Shown here piece after piece: positions 1-6,450 of a stretch of 58,757 nucleotides of DNA (position 1 is the stretch's first letter; each line of letters starts with the position of its first letter). Source of the DNA: Syntrophaceae bacterium (GTDB lineage Bacteria; Desulfobacterota; BSN033; UBA1163); NCBI GenBank assembly GCA_013388645.1, contig JACAEV010000165.1, positions 1-58,757 on the forward strand, written 5' to 3'. Made by a program: the position numbers and the translations under genes. Under the pieces are notes generated by a model. It did no database searches, was not told where the DNA came from, and saw only the letters and a list, made by a program, of their open reading frames with translations.

Positions 1-72
1 GATCAATCACGAAGCCTTTGTTCTGAACTATCAAAAATGATAACGGGATTAATCAAATCTTTAAAGAGGTAA
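1..72 (+). CDS. Four-helix-bundle protein (23S rRNA intervening-sequence type), 3' end only
   Basis: The first 72 bases read in frame 1 as 23 codons plus a TAA stop, ending in SKMITGLIKSLKR. The same reading occurs at 4472-4543, where the full gene is present. Only 7 of 72 bases differ, so this is the tail of a second copy cut by the window edge. The similarity continues past the stop, because both copies are followed by ATGCT and CGAACT-type heptamers. At 80-136 this gives an 18-codon ORF starting MLRTTNSEL, close to the leader of the pilin that follows the second copy (MLRTTNYEL). The family forms small helical bundles and was first found in intervening sequences of 23S rRNA genes; its function is unknown. 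Confidence 0.8.
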   Translation, partial: DQSRSLCSELSKMITGLIKSLKR

Positions 73-83
73 TTGATAAATGC

Positions 84-185
84 TCCGAACTACGAACTCC
101 GAACTCATAGCTATAAAGAACGGCAAGGAGAAGTAAAAAATGAATAAATATTCCGAATTACGAATTCCGAAATCCGAAATCCGAG
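84..185 (+). repeat. Heptamer-periodic repeats (CCGAACT and TTCCGAA words)
   Basis: 84-107 reads as CCGAACT-type units (CTCCGAA CTACGAA CTCCGAA). 150-185 reads as a different word with the same 7-nt period (TTCCGAA TTACGAA TTCCGAA ATCCGAA ATCCGAG). The second block lies inside the next gene and supplies most of its first 16 codons. Confidence 0.75.
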
Positions 186-373
186 TAAGGGAGATACTGA
201 CCCCCCGTGAGGCGGCAGAATATTTGAGCGTCCATGTCCGAACCATCTACCGCTTGGCAAAACAAGGGGAGATTCCTGGTCGTAAGGTAGGGGGAAGCTG
301 GAGATTCAAAAAAGACGCTCTGGATGAATGGCTTTCTTGGAAGGTAAATCCCTCCTCCAACGGAAAAGGATAA
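140..373 (+). CDS. Small helix-turn-helix DNA-binding protein, excisionase/MerR-like fold
   Basis: This 77-residue protein has a winged-helix DNA-binding domain of the excisionase family from about residue 19: ILTPREAAEYLSVHVRTIYR, then GEIPGRKVGGSWRF and DALDEWL. That is the classic order of recognition helix, wing and last helix. The ATG at 140 has an AAGGAG ribosome-binding site about 9 bases upstream, so the odd N-terminus (MNKYSELRIPKSEIRVRE), which is encoded by heptamer repeats, is probably translated. The gene ends 3 bases before the hybrid histidine kinase and is likely co-transcribed with it. No integrase is nearby, so a regulatory role is more likely than phage excision; the target is unknown. 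Confidence 0.8.
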   Translation: MNKYSELRIPKSEIRVREILTPREAAEYLSVHVRTIYRLAKQGEIPGRKVGGSWRFKKDALDEWLSWKVNPSSNGKG

Positions 374-376
374 GAA

Positions 377-1930
377 ATGAACAACAGAATTTTAGTGGTG
401 GATGATGAAAAAGAGATCAGGGATTTCCTCTATAAGGCACTTAGCCGGATTGGCAAATTTCAGGTAGAGGTGGCCAGCTCCGGAGATGAAGCTCTTGAAA
501 AGTTAAAGAAAGAATCATTCGATCTTGTCCTAACAGATTTGAAAATGCCAAAGATGGATGGACTTCAACTCATAACGGAGATTGCCAAATTAAATGCGGA
601 CATCCTCACCATGATGATGACCGGCCATGGGACGATTGACTCGGCTTTAGAGGCTATGAAACGGGGAGCAAGTGATTATCTCATGAAGCCCCTCAGCCTG
701 GACGAGCTATTGGTTCGTATCCAGAAGGTTCTGGAAGAGAGACAACGTTTTGTCAGGCTTAAAGATTTCGCCGACCAACTGGAAAAGGCCAATCAGGAGT
801 TAAGAAAGATTGATGCGATGAAATCTGAGTTTGTCTCGGTTGCTTCTCATGAATTGAGAACTCCCCTCGCTGCCATCAAAAATGCGGTGCAATTGATGCT
901 GAGCGGAAAGACCGGCGAGATTAACGAACATCAATCAAAGTTTCTCTCCATGGCAGAGAGAAACATCAACCGCCTTACCAACATTCTCAACGATCTTTTA
1001 AACCTTTCAAGGATTGAGTCGGGAAAGGTTGAGCTAAAGTTTCAGAATTTAGAATTGGGAAAGGTCATCGAATTGACGACATCTGCTCTGAGACCCCAAG
1101 CTGATGCCAAATCAATTCAAATCGAGGTAGGGGTCCAGGAACCACTTCCAGAGGTCTATGGGGATCCAGAAAAAATTGAGCAAATTCTGACAAACCTGAT
1201 AGGAAATGCCATTAAATTTACACCCGAGGGGGGAAAAATCATCGTCAGCGCTACACCACTTCCGAAAGGAGATACAAGTGGATATGGGGACCAGGTCGTT
1301 GTCTCTGTAAAAGATACAGGCATAGGAATTCCATCGGAACATTTAGGTGCCATTTTCGAAAAATTTCATCAGGTGGAGGGTTCGCTTCATCGTTCCGTAA
1401 GTGGAACAGGGTTAGGATTGGCGATCACCAAGGGATTGGTAGAGGCCCATCAAGGTAAGATCTGGGTGGAAAGTGAGGTCGAAAAGGGGAGTACCTTTAC
1501 ATTCACCTTGCCTCTGGCAGAAGGGGAGAGAAGGGAACCTCATTTTCGTTACATCTTGGATAAGGAGTTCCAGCGGGCCCAAGAGAATAATGCGCCGCTC
1601 ACCCTCTTTCTGATCAAGGTATTAGGGGAAGATGGGGAAATAAAAGAAGTTCTCTTGGATCAATTAGAAGAAAAGGTAAAACAATGCCTCTGTCGGAAGG
1701 CTGACATTTTGTTGAGGCGAGAAAAAGAAAAGATTTTGGCTGCCCTTTGCGAGGCAACCCTTCAGGGAACTCAGGTGATTCGCCAACGGATTGAAGAGGA
1801 GATTCATGAGCATTTATTCAACGGCCAAGCCAAACCGGTGACTCTCAAAGTGGGGACGGCTACCTTCCCTGAGGAGGCCCTTTCAAAAGCAGAACTTTTC
1901 AGATTGGCCAAAGAAAGATTAGGAGGTTAA
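377..1930 (+). CDS. Hybrid response regulator/histidine kinase with a degenerate GGDEF-like tail
   Basis: The 517-residue protein is soluble, with no membrane segment. Residues 1-120 are a receiver domain with acidic pocket D9/D10, phospho-acceptor D54 and K104. A short coiled coil follows, then a HisKA dimerisation domain with SHELRTP (H158) and an HATPase_c domain with NLIGNAIKF, DTGIGIP and GTGLGLAI. The last ~130 residues look like a diguanylate cyclase fold (FRYILDKEFQRAQ, APLTLFLIKV, KVGTATFPEEA), but the position of the GG(D/E)EF signature reads RREKEK, so c-di-GMP synthesis is unlikely. A single receiver protein lies 3 bases downstream and is the obvious partner. The position just upstream of the pilus genes suggests control of pilus production or surface behaviour (inference). 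Confidence 0.88.
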   Translation: MNNRILVVDDEKEIRDFLYKALSRIGKFQVEVASSGDEALEKLKKESFDLVLTDLKMPKMDGLQLITEIAKLNADILTMMMTGHGTIDSALEAMKRGASDYLMKPLSLDELLVRIQKVLEERQRFVRLKDFADQLEKANQELRKIDAMKSEFVSVASHELRTPLAAIKNAVQLMLSGKTGEINEHQSKFLSMAERNINRLTNILNDLLNLSRIESGKVELKFQNLELGKVIELTTSALRPQADAKSIQIEVGVQEPLPEVYGDPEKIEQILTNLIGNAIKFTPEGGKIIVSATPLPKGDTSGYGDQVVVSVKDTGIGIPSEHLGAIFEKFHQVEGSLHRSVSGTGLGLAITKGLVEAHQGKIWVESEVEKGSTFTFTLPLAEGERREPHFRYILDKEFQRAQENNAPLTLFLIKVLGEDGEIKEVLLDQLEEKVKQCLCRKADILLRREKEKILAALCEATLQGTQVIRQRIEEEIHEHLFNGQAKPVTLKVGTATFPEEALSKAELFRLAKERLGG

Positions 1931-1933
1931 GCA

Positions 1934-2314
1934 ATGAGTCCGAAGAAGATTTTAATTGTCGACGATGAGGTGGATTTAGTCGAAACGGTCCGTTTCCCCT
2001 TGGAGATCGAGGGGTATGATACCCTCGTCTCTTATAATGGTGAAGATGCTTTGAACCAGGCAAGAAAAGAAAAACCGGACCTCATCATTCTTGATTTGAT
2101 GTTGCCTAAGCTGGATGGCTACAAGGTCTGTCGGCTGTTGAAGTTTGATGAGAGATACAAACATATTCCTATCTTAATGCTGACAGCCAAGACCCAGGAA
2201 AAGGATAAAATTCTCGGCAAAGAGACCGGTGCGGATGAATATATCACCAAACCCTTTGAAATGGATTATTTATTGGGAAAGGTGAAAGAATATCTAAAAA
2301 TTAGTTCGGAGTAA
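1934..2314 (+). CDS. Single-domain response regulator (CheY-like)
   Basis: This is a 126-residue stand-alone receiver domain. The acidic pair D10/D11, phosphorylation site D54 (LILDLMLPKLDG context), a conserved Thr in LTAKTQ and the Lys of ITKPFE are all present. There is no output domain, so it acts through protein-protein contact or as a phosphorelay intermediate. It starts 3 bases after the hybrid kinase and is probably its partner. Its last three codons (SSE) and stop lie within an AGTTCGGAGTAA heptamer repeat, so the native C-terminus has been set by the repeat. Confidence 0.88.
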   Translation: MSPKKILIVDDEVDLVETVRFPLEIEGYDTLVSYNGEDALNQARKEKPDLIILDLMLPKLDGYKVCRLLKFDERYKHIPILMLTAKTQEKDKILGKETGADEYITKPFEMDYLLGKVKEYLKISSE

Positions 2315-2379
2315 TGAGTTCGCAGTTCGGAGTCTTAAAAGGAAATTCTCCGAACTCCGAGCTCCGAACTCCGAACTTC
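2303..2379. repeat. Inverted CCGAACT-heptamer element between response regulator and mshG-like gene
   Basis: The left arm (2303-2333) is in the AGTTCGG orientation and the right arm (2348-2379) in the CCGAACT orientation, separated by a short A-rich loop. The arms could form a long hairpin. The left arm contains the stop codon of the upstream gene, and the right arm ends about 19 bases before the ATG of the next. Confidence 0.75.
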
Positions 2380-2397
2380 TTATTAGTGAGAGAAGTT

Positions 2398-3615
2398 ATG
2401 CCTACTTTTAGATACAGGGTAAGGGACAGATCAGGAAAGGCAATGGTGGGGACGATCGAGGCTCCGACGATTGAGGTGGCGGGAAATCATCTTTATCAGA
2501 CAGGGTATTTCCCCATCGCGATCGAGGAGGAAAGGACTTCCCTATCCCTTGACCTATCCGACCTTTGGAAACGATTTAGAAAAGTGACGCCTGAAGAATT
2601 GATTGTCTTTAGTCAACAGTTTTCTACTCTCTATAAAGCAGGATTGCCGTTGCTTCCAGGTTTGAGAAGTTTGAAAGAGCAAGCCTCCAACCCGAGGTTT
2701 AAAGAGGTACTGGAAGAGATCGGCCTCCAGATCGAAGGAGGAAATACACTTTTCGGAGCCATGTCCAAGTATCCGGATGTCTTTCCTGTGGTTTATATTA
2801 ATATGATCCGGGCAGGTGAGACCTCAGGAAAACTTGGAGAATCACTTGATCGCTATGTCACCCTGGCGGATCGGGAATTGAGAACTCGGCAGAGAGTCAA
2901 AGAGGCAACCCGTTATCCCAAAATTGTCATCTTCTCAGTGATCATCGCATTCGTCGTATTGCTCACCTTTGTGATTCCAAGGTTTGCCCAGATTTTTGCT
3001 CAATTCAATACTCCTCTTCCGTTGCCGACCAAAATAATGATCTGGACCAATAATATTTTTCAATCCTATTGGTATCTTGTGCTGGGAATACTGGTGCTCC
3101 TACCCATTCTGTTCAAGCGATATATCCAGACGGAAAAAGGAAGAATCTCCTGGGATAGGCTAAAGACAAGAGTCCCTGTATTTGGTCGGCTTTTCTTAAT
3201 CGCTGCCCTGTCCCGATTTACGCATACTTTCGTCATGCTAAATCGGAGTGGAATTCCCATCCTTCAAATCCTGGAGGTGACTTCTGGCACCATCAACAAT
3301 GTAATGCTTGCTCAGGCCATTGAAGAAATCAGCCGGAAGGTTAGAGAGGGAAGAAGTTTAACGGAGGCCATGAAGGAAAGTGGAAAATTTACACCCCTCG
3401 TCCTTCAAATGGTAGCCGTAGGAGAATCTTCAGGAACATTAGACGAGATGTTAGTCAGAATTACTGAGTATTATGACCTGGAGCTGGAAAATGCCGTTAA
3501 GAAAATGTCGACCTATATCGAACCGGTCTTGACGCTCTTTCTGGGAGTGGTGGTTCTTTTCTTGGCATTGGCCGTATTCTTGCCGTGGTGGAATATGGCC
3601 TCGTTGTTTAAATAA
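2398..3615 (+). CDS. mshG: Type IV pilus inner-membrane platform protein, PilC/GspF family (MshG-like)
   Basis: About 405 residues, the usual size for the GspF/PilC family. It has two homologous T2SSF domains (around 70-190 and 270-390), each followed by hydrophobic segments (IVIFSVIIAFVVLLTFVIP; the last near the C-terminus, TLFLGVVVLFLALAVF). It forms the inner-membrane platform that works with the assembly ATPase to polymerise pilins. The reading frame is open upstream to 2314, but that part only translates heptamer repeats (SSQFGV, PNSELRT). The ATG at 2398 opens the conserved start MPTFRYRVRDRSGK and has a GAGAGAAG-like site, so I chose it. It is the first gene of the pilus block proper. 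Confidence 0.87.
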   Translation: MPTFRYRVRDRSGKAMVGTIEAPTIEVAGNHLYQTGYFPIAIEEERTSLSLDLSDLWKRFRKVTPEELIVFSQQFSTLYKAGLPLLPGLRSLKEQASNPRFKEVLEEIGLQIEGGNTLFGAMSKYPDVFPVVYINMIRAGETSGKLGESLDRYVTLADRELRTRQRVKEATRYPKIVIFSVIIAFVVLLTFVIPRFAQIFAQFNTPLPLPTKIMIWTNNIFQSYWYLVLGILVLLPILFKRYIQTEKGRISWDRLKTRVPVFGRLFLIAALSRFTHTFVMLNRSGIPILQILEVTSGTINNVMLAQAIEEISRKVREGRSLTEAMKESGKFTPLVLQMVAVGESSGTLDEMLVRITEYYDLELENAVKKMSTYIEPVLTLFLGVVVLFLALAVFLPWWNMASLFK

Positions 3616-3617
3616 TT

Positions 3618-3730
3618 TGCGATGGACGATGAACGATGAACCTTGAACGATGGACGATGAACAATTGCAGAGTGCGGAATGCAGATTTCAGAGTGAAAAC
3701 TCCGAACTCTGAACTTCGAACTCCGAACTC
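3618..3730 (+). repeat. Three successive heptamer word families upstream of and inside a pilin gene
   Basis: 3620-3662 is built from GATGGAC/GATGAAC units, 3668-3695 from GCAGAGT/GCGGAAT/GCAGATT units, and 3699-3730 from CTCCGAA/CTCTGAA units. All have a 7-nt period. Every possible start codon of the following pilin lies within this block. Confidence 0.75.
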
Positions 3731-4148
3731 AAAAGGTCTTACTTTAATTGAAGTTATCGTCGTCCTGATCATCATTGGAATCTTGGCAGCGATTGCGTTA
3801 CCCAGAATTGATTTCGGGGGAACCTCCTCAAGTGCATCGGTGGGGGGAGCGGCAAATATGATTGCGTCGGATATTCGGTACGCACAGGAATTTGCAATGG
3901 CAAATAGACTTTCGAAAAGTGTCATTTTCACATCAGGGTCATCGGTCTATACATTTAACCCGACGAATAACTTCGACCCCTCAGGTCGACTTCCGTCTGG
4001 AGTGACGATTAGCAATAATTTCACGATTACCTTCAATTCTCTGGGAGAACCGACGACCGGTGGGGGTGGTTCGGTAACGATTACTGGAGGGGGACAGACG
4101 AAGACCATCAGTGTGGTGAATTATACGGGGAAGGTGAATATATCATAA
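3636..4148 (+). CDS. Minor pseudopilin, GspH/FimT-like, with repeat-encoded leader
   Basis: The product has the class III prepilin signature KG/LTLIEVIVVLIIIGILA: cleavage after Gly, Glu at mature position 5, then the hydrophobic helix. The mature part is about 130 residues. It is Ser/Thr/Gly-rich and ends in beta-strand-like segments, typical of GspH/FimT initiating pseudopilins. The leader is unusual: all in-frame starts (ATG 3636, ATG 3657, later GTGs) fall in heptamer repeats, giving a leader of up to ~42 residues that includes TPNSELRTPNS. I see no good ribosome-binding site, so the start is uncertain. It matches the mshC/mshD-type minor pilin position of the MSHA order. Confidence 0.78.
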   Translation: MNLERWTMNNCRVRNADFRVKTPNSELRTPNSKGLTLIEVIVVLIIIGILAAIALPRIDFGGTSSSASVGGAANMIASDIRYAQEFAMANRLSKSVIFTSGSSVYTFNPTNNFDPSGRLPSGVTISNNFTITFNSLGEPTTGGGGSVTITGGGQTKTISVVNYTGKVNIS

Positions 4149-4172
4149 CAGTTCGGAGTAGTGAGTTTGGAG
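4149..4172 (+). repeat. CCGAACT-type heptamers, reverse orientation
   Basis: GTTCGGA GTAGTGA GTTTGGA GG directly follows the pilin stop and supplies the GGAGG ribosome-binding site of the four-helix-bundle gene. Confidence 0.65.
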
Positions 4173-4180
4173 GATTGAAA

Positions 4181-4543
4181 ATGAATAATCAACATTTTGA
4201 TTTCGAAAATTCAAAAGTTTATCAGAAAGCATTGGAATATTTAGATCTTGTGTACAAGATGACAAAAAAATTTCCGAAAGCAGAACTCTTCTCGTTAACA
4301 GATCAATTCAAGCGAGCTTCAATATCTATTTGCCTTAATATTGCTGAAGGGAGTGGAGGAAGCAAGGTGGAGTTCAATCGATTTCTTAAAATAGCACGGA
4401 GATCGATAAGAGAATGTGTTGCAATTACCGAAATCTCTCATAGACAAGAATTTATTGGTAATGATTTGAAAGAACAATCACGAAGCTCCCGCTCTGAACT
4501 GTCAAAAATGATAACGGGATTAATCAAATCTTTAAAGAGGTAA
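4181..4543 (+). CDS. Four-helix-bundle protein of the 23S rRNA intervening-sequence (IVP) family
   Basis: About 120 residues, mainly helical, with family features in order: an N-terminal FENSKVYQKALEYLDLVY, FPKAELFSLTDQFKRASISI, the hallmark NIAEGSG, and FNRFLKIARRSIRE. These proteins are encoded in intervening sequences of 23S rRNA genes but are also scattered elsewhere in genomes; the biochemical role is unknown, and the related bAvd binds nucleic acid and reverse transcriptase. Here the gene sits alone between two pilin genes, flanked by inverted CCGAACT heptamers: AGTTCGG arms on the left and CGAACTA arms on the right. The left repeat gives its ribosome-binding site. A near-identical 3' end is at 1-72. 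It looks like an inserted cassette rather than a pilus gene. Confidence 0.85.
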   Translation: MNNQHFDFENSKVYQKALEYLDLVYKMTKKFPKAELFSLTDQFKRASISICLNIAEGSGGSKVEFNRFLKIARRSIRECVAITEISHRQEFIGNDLKEQSRSSRSELSKMITGLIKSLKR

Positions 4544-4550
4544 TGTTTTG

Positions 4551-4973
4551 ATGCTACGAACTACGAACTACGAACTCAAAACTTTAAATAGCAGGGGCTT
4601 TACCCTTATCGAGATTATCATATTGATCGTCATGGCTGGTATTCTTTTGCCAGCAATCATTGTGCCTTTTGCAACAGGTATAAAAGGAAGTGGAAAGCCG
4701 GAAATGGTAACGACGGCCATGTATCTTGCTCATCAAAAGATGGAAGAATTCATGAAGTTCAATTATAGCAATGCAGCTCTTAACCCCACTGGTCTTACTG
4801 CATATGTCAATTCGGGCATCCCAACCTATCAATGGCAGTGGGAAATTATTTATGTGGATAATAATTTTAATACGTCAGGGTCAGATGTCGGATACAAAAG
4901 AATTCTGGTCCGTGTGAAAGATCCTGAGAATGATGCGTACGAAATTTATTCAGTCGTAACAAATTTTCCATAA
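4551..4973 (+). CDS. Minor pilin (PilV/GspI-like) with repeat-encoded leader
   Basis: 140 residues. The prepilin site is SRG/FTLIEIIILIVMAGILL, with Glu at mature position 5, followed by ALNPTGLTAY and a globular domain. The region TTAMYLAHQKMEEFM resembles the helix end of PilV/GspI-type minor pilins. The ATG at 4551 is supported by AGAGGT about 9 bases upstream, inside the end of the previous gene, so the 16-residue leader MLRTTNYELKTLNSRG is well fixed. It is encoded by CTACGAA heptamers. Cleavage by a PilD-type prepilin peptidase is expected; no such peptidase is seen in this window. Confidence 0.78.
   Translation: MLRTTNYELKTLNSRGFTLIEIIILIVMAGILLPAIIVPFATGIKGSGKPEMVTTAMYLAHQKMEEFMKFNYSNAALNPTGLTAYVNSGIPTYQWQWEIIYVDNNFNTSGSDVGYKRILVRVKDPENDAYEIYSVVTNFP
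4553..4577 (+). repeat. CGAACTA heptamers encoding a prepilin leader
   Basis: Three units (GCTACGAACTACGAACTACG and onward) follow immediately after the start ATG at 4551. Confidence 0.7.
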
Positions 4974-4974
4974 T

Positions 4975-5077
4975 AGTTCGGAGTTATGAGTTAGGGGTTC
5001 GGAGAAAATGATGAAAAGAATTAAATCTTTAAGAAATGATGCTGAAAGGCTCCGAACTACGAACGCCGATCTCGACA
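4975..5077 (+). repeat. Heptamer repeats flanking and entering the third pilin gene
   Basis: 4975-5003 carries AGTTCGG AGTTATG AGTTAGG GGTTCGG AG, whose last GGAG serves as ribosome-binding site for the ATG at 5008. 5049-5077 carries the opposite orientation (CTCCGAA CTACGAA CGCCGAT CTCGACA) within the leader coding sequence. Confidence 0.7.
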
Positions 5078-5625
5078 CTTTGGGGAAAAGGGGTTTCACG
5101 TTAATCGAGGTAGTTATCGTAATCGCCATTTTGTCGATTGTTTCGGCAATCACGATCTACTTTTTGGTGAGTAACTTGATGGTCTATACGATGGTCTCCA
5201 ATCAAAAGACTCTTTTTGATGAAGGGAAATTGGCACTGGAGAGGATGTGTAGAGATATTCGGGATGCAAATCTCATCACATCGCCGACTGCAGGGAATTC
5301 AGGTAATCTGATCACTTTCAGAAGAACCAATAATACCGGTCCAAGCCAGGATACTGCCAATGAAACCATTACGTATCAGAAGACCGGAAGCAATTTGGAG
5401 AAGGTTAAAGCAGCTACCTCTTATGGGATAGCTGGAAATATTTCTACATTCACGGTAACACGAGACTCAGGAAACGAGATTCAGCTTTTCTTGGAACTCT
5501 CTTCGGTGAGCGCAGGCGTCACCTTAAAAGTGACGTTACAAACAAAGGTTTATCCAAAGAACATTACAAAAGATACAACCTATAAGAACTTCTTCCTAAA
5601 TTGGAAGGAGGAAATAAGCAGTTGA
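5008..5625 (+). CDS. Minor pilin (PilW/GspJ/MshO-like)
   Basis: 205 residues with prepilin motif KRG/FTLIEVVIVIAILSIVSA and Glu5. The sequence after the helix (FDEGKLALERMCRDIRDANLI) is typical of the GspJ/PilW/MshO group, which usually runs 190-220 residues. The leader is long (~29 residues), and its second half (ERLRTTNADLDTLG) comes from heptamer repeats. The stop overlaps the start of the next gene (TTGA). In the MSHA order this corresponds to mshO, followed by mshP. Confidence 0.8.
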   Translation: MMKRIKSLRNDAERLRTTNADLDTLGKRGFTLIEVVIVIAILSIVSAITIYFLVSNLMVYTMVSNQKTLFDEGKLALERMCRDIRDANLITSPTAGNSGNLITFRRTNNTGPSQDTANETITYQKTGSNLEKVKAATSYGIAGNISTFTVTRDSGNEIQLFLELSSVSAGVTLKVTLQTKVYPKNITKDTTYKNFFLNWKEEISS

Positions 5626-6419
5626 AAAAGCTTAAGGTTATGAATTCAAAAGGAATATCCGTCCTCTTCTTGGTCATTGCCATGCTGTTGATGGTCACAA
5701 TAGGCTATGTCTTCTCCTATTTGATCCCTACCAAACAGAAATCCGTAGTCTTTCCTATTCAATCCACTCAAGCATTCTTCATTGCCCAATCCGGAGTGGA
5801 ATTCGCTGTTCGATATGCTACTGACAACGGTTGGACCACTACGACTTTGCTTAATAATTTGAATGGTATTACAAGAAACCTTGGGAGTGGAAGATTTACC
5901 CTCACTTACAACTATGCAACTTACGGTGATAAACTCATTTCTATTGGAGAAGTCCCCAACGCCGGTGAAAGAAGGAGAATTAGTGTTTCAAGTTTTACTA
6001 GCTTTTTACCCCAAGGATTAGCCTTTGCTCCAGGTTATGATGCGCCTTGCTGGTGTTTGGGTACCCGACGGGCGAGGTTCTTCATTCAAAATGTTGGAAG
6101 TAGTGATATAACGATCAACGCCTTTTCTGCCACCTGGAATGACGTAGGTCAACCCAAAACCATTCAGCAAATTGATATGAACTTGGTTCAGAAATATGCG
6201 GGGAACTATTCGAGTGGGAGCCCCTTTGTAAATTTTAATAGAGGTGGCAATAGTCAGACGATTTCTGCGGGCCAGGTGCTCGAAATTGTAGTGTATTGGA
6301 GCGGCAATACCAATGGAAATAATATAGTTATCAATTTCCAGACCCCAGGAGGATCTATTTACACATTTAACTTGGACCCAGGAGGTGGTGGATTAGGTAG
6401 TTGCCCACATCCTTGTTAG
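5622..6419 (+). CDS. PilX/MshP-like pilus assembly protein
   Basis: About 265 residues. There is an N-terminal SKGISVLFLVIAMLLMVTIGYVFSYL helix start without the Glu5 of true pilins, then STQAFFIAQSGVEFAVRYA, the 'AxxAAxxGxE' type segment of PilX/MshP proteins. The rest is beta-rich and Gly/Asn-rich, and it ends in a Cys-containing tail (GSCPHPC). The likely start is TTG at 5622, with GGAAGGAGG 10 bases upstream and a 4-base overlap with the previous stop; ATG 5640 is an alternative. It probably forms part of the minor-pilin priming complex. Confidence 0.65.
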   Translation: MKKLKVMNSKGISVLFLVIAMLLMVTIGYVFSYLIPTKQKSVVFPIQSTQAFFIAQSGVEFAVRYATDNGWTTTTLLNNLNGITRNLGSGRFTLTYNYATYGDKLISIGEVPNAGERRRISVSSFTSFLPQGLAFAPGYDAPCWCLGTRRARFFIQNVGSSDITINAFSATWNDVGQPKTIQQIDMNLVQKYAGNYSSGSPFVNFNRGGNSQTISAGQVLEIVVYWSGNTNGNNIVINFQTPGGSIYTFNLDPGGGGLGSCPHPC

Positions 6420-6450
6420 AAATATATGTTGAAATTTTAAGGAGTTATTT

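Noticed and set aside
140-373. Excisionase of an integrated element
   Set aside because: No integrase, attachment site or phage gene is seen; the gene is coupled to a two-component system.
2314-2397. N-terminal extension of the PilC/MshG gene to 2314
   Set aside because: The extra 28 residues only translate heptamer repeats and overlap the response regulator stop; the ATG at 2398 matches the family start.
4181-4543. IVP-type gene as part of a diversity-generating retroelement (Avd)
   Set aside because: No reverse transcriptase, template repeat or variable repeat is found nearby; the NIAEGSG motif fits the IVP group.
84-5077. Heptamer arrays as a CRISPR array
   Set aside because: The units are only 7 bases, imperfect and contiguous with no spacers of constant length, and no cas genes are present.
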